DNA from: CALGFH01 sp045807325
Lineage (GTDB): Bacteria; Actinomycetota; CALGFH01
Reading direction: 5' to 3'
DNA: 21,298 nt
Assembly (NCBI GenBank): GCA_045807325.1
Contig: JBJMHP010000118.1
Span: forward strand, 1 to 21,298
The notes beneath the pieces were generated by a model, which was not told the origin of the DNA, searched no databases, and saw only the letters and a list, made by a program, of their open reading frames with translations. Shown here piece after piece: positions 16,380 to 21,298 of this stretch (positions within the stretch are counted from its first letter, which is position 1; each line of letters begins with the position of its first letter). A program made the position numbers and the translations under genes.

Positions 16380-16709
16380 CTATTGGCGCAGCTCCAACCG
16401 GGTGGTGTTGTGGTGCCGGCGCCGACGAGGGCGGCCGCCGGGCGGCCCGCGCTCGGGCTCGTCGCCCTGGGCCTTCGGAGGCGGCCGGGCCGACGCCTGG
16501 ATCTGCTGGTGGACACGGTACAGCGGCCGCTGCGACCGGTCGGGCAGGGCCACGACCTGGGCCCGGGCCTCGGGGTCGGTCTGCCGGGCGTCGCCCTTGT
16601 CTCTGAACGCCCGGCAGATGAACCAGAGGCCGAAGCCCATCAGGAGGAACGGCAGCAGAATGAGGAAGGAGAGGTATTTCGGGAACAGGCCGTCCGCCAG
16701 GTTGCTCAT
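16380..16709 (-). CDS. 109-aa single-TM protein, CuMMO-linked
   Basis: An unrecognised protein of 109 aa. One transmembrane helix lies at about 12-33 (YLSFLILLPFLLMGFGLWFICRAF). It is followed by a hydrophilic, probably cytoplasmic tail rich in Arg, Pro and Gln that ends with an Arg/His cluster (PRRRRHHNTTRLELRQ). The ATG at 16709 has GAGGAG upstream and overlaps the stop of the preceding 50-aa gene in an ATGA junction, so the two are translationally coupled. The frame stays open upstream to 16772, but the coupled start is preferred. The position just after pmoB suggests an accessory protein of the monooxygenase; the His/Arg tail could bind metal or the membrane surface, which is speculation. 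Confidence 0.72.
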   Translation of the reverse strand: MSNLADGLFPKYLSFLILLPFLLMGFGLWFICRAFRDKGDARQTDPEARAQVVALPDRSQRPLYRVHQQIQASARPPPKAQGDEPERGPPGGRPRRRRHHNTTRLELRQ

Positions 16710-16858
16710 CTCGACTCCTCCCGCGGCGGCTGCTGCTCCTCGTCCTTGGGGTCCCCGCCCCGGAGTATCCACCAGAGGCCGCCGATCATGACCAGCGGCA
16801 CCCAGATGATGGCCGTCTCGTCGAGACCGCCATAGTGGGCCAGCACCCCGAGCAACAA
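16706..16858 (-). CDS. 50-aa single-TM protein directly after pmoB, TTG start
   Basis: A small frame that begins with TTG at 16858, preceded by GGAGAGG at seven bases, and reads LLGVLAHYGGLDETAI, then IWVPLVMIGGLWWILRG, then a charged tail (DPKDEEQQPPREESR). One transmembrane helix lies at about 17-34. Its stop overlaps the next start as ATGA (16706-16709), and it starts 22 bp after the pmoB stop. Spacing at both ends is typical of an operon gene. The short N-terminal outside segment LAHYGGLDE contains a His. I do not recognise the family, but similar small 'LAHGG' membrane peptides occur in actinobacteria, from memory. The start choice is inferred because no ATG exists upstream of the helix. 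Confidence 0.65.
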   Translation of the reverse strand: MLLGVLAHYGGLDETAIIWVPLVMIGGLWWILRGGDPKDEEQQPPREESR

Positions 16859-16880
16859 TCCTCTTCCTCTCCGGCGGCGG

Positions 16881-18134
16881 CTAGGTGGTGAACGCGGTTG
16901 GGGTCAGCGGCTCGTCCACCTCCACATCAGTCTTGTTCCCATTGGGCGTCTGGAAGCGCAGCAGGCCGGTCACAGTGAGCTGCGACTCGCCGATGGGCAG
17001 CAGCCGCTCCTGGTGGATCCAGACGTCGCTCGGCATGGTGACCGTGACCTGCTGGGTGGCTCCGGGTGCGATCGTGTCCGACTGCACCGTCATCGGATAG
17101 CTGGTGTCGACCGCCTGCGGCCCGGCGGGCTTGGCCGACGGCACGGCCTGGTTGAACCAGGTCAGATCGGCCACGGCGAACTGGGTCAGCTGGGCCGGTT
17201 GCGTGCCGGTGTTGGTCACCGTGGCTTCCAGGATCACCTGCTTCTTGCCGGCGTCGTAGATCGCCTTTCCCTTGCCGGCCTCCGGGCTGACGAACGGCGC
17301 CGGCCGCGCGATGTTGGCCGGCGCGAACTGGATGATCTGCTGGGGGATCTTGGTCGGGAAGTTGGCGAGCTGGTAGATCCAGCCGGCACCCAGCAGCACC
17401 ACGGTGGCCAGCATCATGATGGTCGAGTTGCGGTGGTCCTTCTTGGTGATGAGGCCGTAGTCGCGGCCGTCGGTGTTGAGCGGGATCTGGCTGGTCACGG
17501 CCAGGTGCGGGATGGTGCGCTTGGGCACCGTCCAGTAGATCATCCAGACCATGCCGATGATGAAGGTGAGGGTGAGCCAGATCCAGATGAACGGGAGCTG
17601 GTAGTTCTCCAGGTTGACGGTCTTGCCGCCGAGCAGGGTGGCCTCGTTGGTGAAGCCGGCCGGGTTCTCCTGGATGTTGATCCAGGCGCCCGGGCCGATC
17701 AGGGTCCCGGCGCCCTTGACGGCGAAGGCCGGGTGAATGTGCCAGCGGCCCACCCGGCGGCCGGCGAAGGTCATCGAGAAGTCGTAGACCCGTCCCTTGG
17801 TGCAGTCGATCCGGGTCGGCATCGACTCGCCGTTGATGGTGCGCTCCTTGAGCAGGATCGTCGGTCCGGGCGCGATCATGCTCATGAAGCAGGTGTTGGG
17901 CTGGCCCTTGGCCAGGCTGGACGGCCAGGCGTCCATGATCTTGACCGTGCCGGTGACCGTGATCGTCTGGCCCTGCTGCACGGTGTCACCGGAGAAGTGC
18001 ACGTCGGTCCACCCGACGGTACGCATGCGCAGGAAGCCCTCCTGGGACTTCTCGCCGTGGGCGGACGCCGCCGTGGCCGGCACGACCGTGACCAGGGTCG
18101 CGGCGACCAGGATGAGGAGGAGTCGGCGCCTCAT
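16881..18134 (-). CDS. pmoB: Copper membrane monooxygenase subunit B (PmoB/AmoB/HmoB)
   Basis: A subunit of 417 aa with the full PmoB plan. A signal peptide ends ...ATAASA, and cleavage would expose His26 at the mature N terminus, as in known PmoB (AHGEKSQ). An N-terminal cupredoxin domain covers about 26-170, TM helices 180-201 and 238-257, and a C-terminal cupredoxin domain about 258-417. The CuB ligands are conserved: His26, and His132 and His134 in GRWHIHPAF, equivalent to Methylococcus capsulatus His33/137/139. The bis-His site (Mc His48, His72) is absent: Gly41 and Lys65 occupy those places. LLGGKTVNLENYQLPF also matches the family. The ATG at 18134 has GGAGG upstream; the gap to pmoA is 35 bp. 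The gene symbol names the superfamily; the substrate is not proven. Confidence 0.96.
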   Translation of the reverse strand: MRRRLLLILVAATLVTVVPATAASAHGEKSQEGFLRMRTVGWTDVHFSGDTVQQGQTITVTGTVKIMDAWPSSLAKGQPNTCFMSMIAPGPTILLKERTINGESMPTRIDCTKGRVYDFSMTFAGRRVGRWHIHPAFAVKGAGTLIGPGAWINIQENPAGFTNEATLLGGKTVNLENYQLPFIWIWLTLTFIIGMVWMIYWTVPKRTIPHLAVTSQIPLNTDGRDYGLITKKDHRNSTIMMLATVVLLGAGWIYQLANFPTKIPQQIIQFAPANIARPAPFVSPEAGKGKAIYDAGKKQVILEATVTNTGTQPAQLTQFAVADLTWFNQAVPSAKPAGPQAVDTSYPMTVQSDTIAPGATQQVTVTMPSDVWIHQERLLPIGESQLTVTGLLRFQTPNGNKTDVEVDEPLTPTAFTT

Positions 18135-18169
18135 GTCAGTTCAGCCTCCGTAGCTCGAGCCGGCCCGGG

Positions 18170-18937
18170 TCACCACTTCTTCAGGAAGCGGCCGATCGGC
18201 CAGATGGCGAGGCCGCGGGCGATGGCCTGACCGACCCAGTAGCCGACGACCGTGATCGTCGTGCCGAAGGCGAAGGCCACGTACTGCGTCTCTCCCAGGA
18301 AGGTGCGCAGGGAGCCGTGCTCGATGATGCGGAGGTACTCGGGGGTCTGACTTCGGACGTACTCGATGCCCTGGATGTCGGCGAGGGTCACGACCCGGTC
18401 CATCCACACCGCCGGTTGGAGCAGCCCGGCCATGGGGATGTAGTTCGACACCCACCAGGCGATGGTGAACAGCGCCGAGCCGATGATCGACGTCAGGATG
18501 AAGCTGCCCCTCGTTTTCAGCAGCACCCAGTCGGCGAAGATCGCCGCCGCCACCATCGTCGCCGGCCAGACGAAGTTCATGGGGTAGTAGACGAACCCAC
18601 CCCACTGGATCCATCGCCCGACCAGCGTGCAGAGCCAGAAGCTGACCGCCGTGTAGGTCATCCCGGTGGGGAACCGCCAGGCCAGCCACTGGATGTACTG
18701 CAGGGCCGAGCCGATGATGATGATCGCGAACGGCGTGACGATCGGCCACCACTGCCGGTCCTTCCAGTCGGTCCAGAAGTCCCAGTCGCCCGCGAACAGC
18801 TGCTTGGTGATGTCCGCCGCGGCCCCGACCACGAAGGCCGCGGTGACCCAGAACACCAGGTCCCACTTGCGGTCGATGTACCGGTACTTCTTGAGGACAA
18901 GCTCGCGGAGCTCAAGGGTCTTGGCATCGACTGCCAC
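18170..18937 (-). CDS. pmoA: Copper membrane monooxygenase subunit A (PmoA/AmoA/HmoA)
   Basis: An integral membrane subunit of 255 aa with about six or seven TM helices. The superfamily signature GDWDFWTDWKDRQWWP (residues 50-65), the target of the classical A189 primer site, is intact. Further family features are LQYIQWLAWRFP, a region YYPMNFVWPATMVAAAIFADWVLL, and EHGSLRTFLGETQYVAFAFG near the C terminus. Length is normal for PmoA/AmoA. The start is GTG 18937 with GAGG about eight bases upstream; no in-frame ATG fits the conserved N terminus. It follows pmoC after 148 bp containing a strong hairpin and is 35 bp from pmoB. The combination is nearest in kind to actinobacterial hydrocarbon monooxygenases, but the call to substrate is inference. 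Confidence 0.96.
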   Translation of the reverse strand: MAVDAKTLELRELVLKKYRYIDRKWDLVFWVTAAFVVGAAADITKQLFAGDWDFWTDWKDRQWWPIVTPFAIIIIGSALQYIQWLAWRFPTGMTYTAVSFWLCTLVGRWIQWGGFVYYPMNFVWPATMVAAAIFADWVLLKTRGSFILTSIIGSALFTIAWWVSNYIPMAGLLQPAVWMDRVVTLADIQGIEYVRSQTPEYLRIIEHGSLRTFLGETQYVAFAFGTTITVVGYWVGQAIARGLAIWPIGRFLKKW

Positions 18938-19037
18938 GGTGACCTCGCTTCCACTCGACGGCCGGCGGCACGGGGTGTCGACCGACCGAGACGGCGTCGC
19001 TCAAGCCGGTGGGGGCGCTTCGGGGGGATTCCGAGTG

Positions 19038-19070
19038 AGGGGGCCCGCCGTGCTCTGCGGCGGGCCCCCT
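19038..19070 (-). promoter_or_regulatory. Perfect 13-bp hairpin in the pmoC-pmoA intergenic region
   Basis: AGGGGGCCCGCCG at 19038-19050 and its exact complement at 19058-19070 enclose a 7-base loop. No T run follows on the minus strand, so a Rho-independent terminator is unlikely. The position, 15 bp after the pmoC stop and about 100 bp ahead of pmoA, suggests a partial terminator, an mRNA-processing or 3'-stability element that would raise pmoC over pmoAB, as reported for C-A spacers of related operons. Confidence 0.75.
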
Positions 19071-19085
19071 CCCCCTCGACGGGCG

Positions 19086-19964
19086 CTAGGAGGCGAGGGC
19101 CTCGACGGCCTCGTGCTCCTCACGGCGAGCCCCGAACGTTCCCACCTCGGCCGGGTCCTCGGCCGCGTCCTCGACCTCCTTCTCGATGCCGAACAGCCGG
19201 ATCGCCGTCTCCGCCCAGAGGGCGAAGATGCCCGACGCCAGCCAGCCGTACCAGACGAACGGCCAGTGGAACGGGACGGCGAAGATCTCCTCGGTGATCC
19301 AGAGGCTGTGGCCCCACTCGTTCATGGCCACCTGGGCCATCTCGGTGACCGAGGCGGCGATCAGGAAGAAGAACGACCAGGGGAAGCCCTTCTCGGCCCC
19401 GTAGACCTTGGGCAGCCAGTACCGGCCGTACAGGTAGGTCCCCACCGTGATGGTGATCCCGAGGGGGAAGAACAGGTAGAACATCGGGATGTGGGACGGG
19501 GTCAGCGCGGTGTCGCGGACCGCGGTCTGGTGCCAGGAGCCGTCCTGGTTGGGCCAGAAGCTGGCCATGATGTACAGGATCACGGAGGTGGTGCCGACCA
19601 GGCCCCAGAACACCGCGATCCGGCGGACCTCCTCGTCGTGGGAGACCTCGCGGTTGACCAGGGTGCGACCCTTGCGCACCAGGTAGCCCCACCACACCAG
19701 GGTGCCGATGGTGACCGCCAGCACCTCGGCGTAGTACAGCGCGCGGTAGGTCTGCGCGAAGCCCTCGCTGCTGGCGTCGATGCCGTCCGTCCAGGCGGTG
19801 AACTGCTGGAAGATCCGGATCGCGACCGCCAGGAGGATGAAGGCGGTGCACCCCACCAGGCAGGTCCGCCAACCTCCGAGCCAGTCGATCGGGCCCCGGC
19901 CGGGCTTCTGCGCCTGGCGGCCCTCGCCCTGCCGCAGCTCGCGGTCCTCAAGTGCCTGTGCCAT
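19086..19964 (-). CDS. pmoC: Copper membrane monooxygenase subunit C (PmoC/AmoC/HmoC)
   Basis: First gene of the operon, 292 aa, about six TM helices. Both metal sites reported in PmoC structures can be read from sequence. The CuC set is Asp141 and His145 in QDGSWHQT with His158 in LTPSHIPMF, the D-x3-H-x12-H spacing of M. capsulatus Asp156/His160/His173. The CuD set is Asn215 and His219 in MNEWGH with His233 in VPFHWPF, matching Asn227/His231/His245. NREVSHDEEVRRIA and EKGFPWSFFF are also family-like. An acidic C-terminal tail (EKEVEDAAEDPAE) extends past the last helix. The ATG at 19964 has AAAGGAA upstream and is preferred over the open frame to 19985. A sigma70-like promoter lies about 90 bp upstream. 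Confidence 0.96.
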   Translation of the reverse strand: MAQALEDRELRQGEGRQAQKPGRGPIDWLGGWRTCLVGCTAFILLAVAIRIFQQFTAWTDGIDASSEGFAQTYRALYYAEVLAVTIGTLVWWGYLVRKGRTLVNREVSHDEEVRRIAVFWGLVGTTSVILYIMASFWPNQDGSWHQTAVRDTALTPSHIPMFYLFFPLGITITVGTYLYGRYWLPKVYGAEKGFPWSFFFLIAASVTEMAQVAMNEWGHSLWITEEIFAVPFHWPFVWYGWLASGIFALWAETAIRLFGIEKEVEDAAEDPAEVGTFGARREEHEAVEALAS

Positions 19965-20053
19965 CGCCGTTCCTTTCTGCCTCACGGCTGCATTCGCCGA
20001 CGGCCGCGTCCAACCGTCGCCGAACAGACAGGACGGCTGGTCCTGCTGGTACT

Positions 20054-20082
20054 ACTGTAAAAACCGGATAAGTCGGAGGCAA
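20054..20082 (-). promoter_or_regulatory. Sigma70-like promoter of the pmoCAB operon
   Basis: On the minus strand TTGCCT (20082-20077) and TACAGT (20059-20054) are spaced 17 bp apart; each matches 4 of 6 consensus bases. This AT-richer pocket stands out from the surroundings. Transcription would start near 20047, giving a leader of about 80 bases before the pmoC ATG. The 228-bp region 19965-20192 also has to serve the divergent small membrane-protein gene, and it contains a small palindrome GCCTTC-TAGGC-GAAGGC (20131-20147) that could bind a regulator. Confidence 0.55.
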
Positions 20083-20192
20083 GACGTATGACAGGTAACG
20101 CACGCAGCTTTGCAACCATGTAGAAATCCTGCCTTCTAGGCGAAGGCCGGCATCGTCGCCATGGCGGAGGCGGAGAGGGAAGAAGGCGTCCA

Positions 20193-20525
20193 GTGGCCGC
20201 TGACGAAGAGACCACCGACCGGCTGGTCAGGCTTGCGGCGATCGTCCTAGGCCTCAAGGCGGCCGGCCTCCTGCTGCTGGCCGGGTCGGCCGTGTTCCGC
20301 CCGATCCCGGGACGCGCCCTGACGGTCGCGCTGGTGCTGGGCGCGGCGATGATCGCGGTCGTCGTGGGCCTGCTGCAGTCACGCCGCTGGGCGTGGCCGC
20401 TGGCGCTCACCGTCCTCATCGCCGACGCCATGCTGGTGGGCGGCCTGCTGCGGCTGCTGATCGACGTCGGGATCGCCCTGGTGCTGTTCCAGCCGCCGGT
20501 GCGGGCCCGGTTCGGCATGCGCTGA
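20193..20525 (+). CDS. Small hydrophobic membrane protein
   Basis: An unrecognised protein of 110 aa with hydrophobic segments at about 13-34 (LAAIVLGLKAAGLLLLAGSAVF), 42-61 (ALTVALVLGAAMIAVVVGLL) and 67-99. A short acidic start (MAADEETTD) precedes the first helix, and an Arg-containing tail (PPVRARFGMR) ends it. The start is GTG 20193, with a purine-rich GGAGAGGGAAGAAGG just upstream. It is divergent from pmoC and shares the 228-bp regulatory region, but nothing in the sequence ties it to the monooxygenase. It is followed by two strong hairpins. Confidence 0.7.
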   Translation: MAADEETTDRLVRLAAIVLGLKAAGLLLLAGSAVFRPIPGRALTVALVLGAAMIAVVVGLLQSRRWAWPLALTVLIADAMLVGGLLRLLIDVGIALVLFQPPVRARFGMR

Positions 20526-20543
20526 GCATGTCGACGGCTTGAA

Positions 20544-20596
20544 GTCGGCCTTCGGCCGACGATCGACAGACTCCGACCGGCAGGTTCGCCGGTCGG
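20544..20596. terminator. Two strong hairpins between convergent genes
   Basis: GTCGGCC-TTC-GGCCGAC (20544-20560, 7-bp stem) and CCGACCGGC-AGGTTC-GCCGGTCGG (20573-20596, 9-bp stem) lie between the plus-strand gene ending at 20525 and the minus-strand gene whose stop begins at 20597. The second ends directly on that stop codon. Their place between convergent genes suggests a bidirectional transcription end, but neither has a clear T run. Confidence 0.55.
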
Positions 20597-21298
20597 CTAG
20601 GCGGCCAGCAGCGGGGCCAGCCGGCCCGGGAACCGGGTGGCCGTGTCGAGCAGCCATGGCAGGGCGAACGCCCAGGCGTCGACGTCCCGCGAGGCCAGGG
20701 TGGCCAGCCGGCGCTGGGCGTCCAGGGCGGCGGCCGGCGGCAAGGGCGGCCCCATGGCCGGGTGGACCAGGGCCCGCAGCAGCCGGGCGGCCGCCCCCAG
20801 CAGCGGCCCCCCCAGGTGCGACTGGCGGCTGACCTGGTCGAGCAGCCGGTCCACGGTGCCCGGCCGCCGCCAGCTCCCGCCGTCCTCGGGACCGGCCACC
20901 GGGAAGTCGCGGATGATGCCCAGCCGCACCCTGGAGCCGGCGTGGTCCAGCGCATGCCGGCCGGTCGGGTCGCACAGCAGGACCAGGTCGGGCCGGTCCA
21001 GCGGGCGGCGGCCCGGCCAGCCGCCGATGGCGAGCTCGCAGGCGACCAGGTCGGCCCGGCGGCCGGCGGCCGGGTCGCCGGCCAGCCAGGCCCACTGGGC
21101 CACGGCCGAGACCTGGCTGGCCAGCGGAAACCGGTCGGCGTCGGCGCCGGGGCGCTCCAGCCGGACCTCAACCGCGGCCAGCCCGAGCTGGGCCTGCTCG
21201 CCCCAGACGCGGCGGCCGGCCTCGGGCCCGTCGAGCGCCCAGGCGTAGGCCCCGGCGGCGCCGGCGGCGAGGACCGCGGTCAGCCGGCCGGCGGGCGA
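20597..21298 (-). CDS. 5'-truncated protein of unknown function
   Basis: An open frame runs from the window edge (21298) to TAG 20597-20599, 233 codons, with no start required inside the window. The composition is Ala/Arg/Leu/Gly-rich and soluble. Recognisable stretches are DRPDLVLLCDPTGRHALDH, SRVRLGIIRDFPVAGPEDGG and DVDAWAFALPWLLDTATRFPGRLAPLLAA. None matches a family I know. The GTG at 21103 is only an internal codon, because the frame upstream (VLAAGAAGAYAWALDGPEAGRRVWGE and on, over 65 codons) has equally protein-like composition. The missing N terminus could carry the identifying domain. Confidence 0.6.
   Translation of the reverse strand, partial: SPAGRLTAVLAAGAAGAYAWALDGPEAGRRVWGEQAQLGLAAVEVRLERPGADADRFPLASQVSAVAQWAWLAGDPAAGRRADLVACELAIGGWPGRRPLDRPDLVLLCDPTGRHALDHAGSRVRLGIIRDFPVAGPEDGGSWRRPGTVDRLLDQVSRQSHLGGPLLGAAARLLRALVHPAMGPPLPPAAALDAQRRLATLASRDVDAWAFALPWLLDTATRFPGRLAPLLAA

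Noticed and set aside
17013..18230. Long plus-strand open frame opposite pmoB
   Set aside because: Shadow of pmoB; Arg/Gly/His/Asp-rich with no family features.
19038..19070. Rho-independent terminator after pmoC
   Set aside because: The stem is strong but no T run follows on the minus strand, and pmoA and pmoB need read-through.
16881..19964. Assignment as an ammonia monooxygenase of a nitrifier
   Set aside because: No hao, cytochrome or amoE/D-type genes are in the window, and the host gene content is actinobacterial; only the superfamily is certain.

Overview
The window is very GC-rich. Its gene content points to an uncultured or little-studied actinobacterium (Actinomycetota): GTG and TTG starts with strong GGAGG-type ribosome sites, a pro-rich secreted protein, IclR and TetR regulators, a CynX/NimT-type permease, a 4-TM/fenitrothion-hydrolase-like membrane protein, and an IS1341-type TnpB. 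No rRNA or tRNA is present, so the lineage cannot be fixed from this sequence alone.

The main content is at the right. A complete copper membrane monooxygenase (CuMMO; pmo/amo/hmo superfamily) operon lies on the minus strand in the canonical order C-A-B (19964 down to 16881). The PmoC-type subunit keeps both sets of metal ligands described for this family, and the PmoB-type subunit keeps the N-terminal His plus the His-x-His pair. Four small membrane-protein genes follow on the same strand (50, 109, 27 and 191 aa), then an IclR regulator. All are closely spaced, and one pair has a 4-bp ATGA overlap. A perfect 13-bp hairpin separates C from A, and a good sigma70-like promoter with a 17-bp spacer lies ahead of C. 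Known actinobacterial CuMMOs oxidise short-chain hydrocarbons, which is the favoured inference here. No hydroxylamine or methanol dehydrogenase gene is in the window.

Left part (1-8719): a soluble PAS histidine kinase and a NodU-type carbamoyltransferase (minus); a secreted protein; a MaoC-like dehydratase divergent from a CynX/NimT-type MFS transporter; a cupin; a PF03640-type lipoprotein; a glycine-rich membrane protein; and a PfkB sugar kinase. These look like ordinary, intact housekeeping or accessory genes.

Middle part (8760-12152): a GA microsatellite, a stand-alone tnpB with a recognisable right-end/omegaRNA hairpin, then a gene graveyard. The graveyard holds broken copies of an alpha/beta hydrolase, an M23 peptidase and a TetR regulator. 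Most frame breaks in it can be explained by loss of a single C, and two conserved-looking Trp codons have become stops.

12188-14673: a membrane-anchored carbohydrate-binding-module-like protein, then a translationally coupled cupredoxin-fold lipoprotein and polytopic membrane protein, ending tail to tail with the CuMMO-linked iclR gene. The right edge carries a small membrane protein, a pair of strong hairpins and a 5'-truncated unknown gene.
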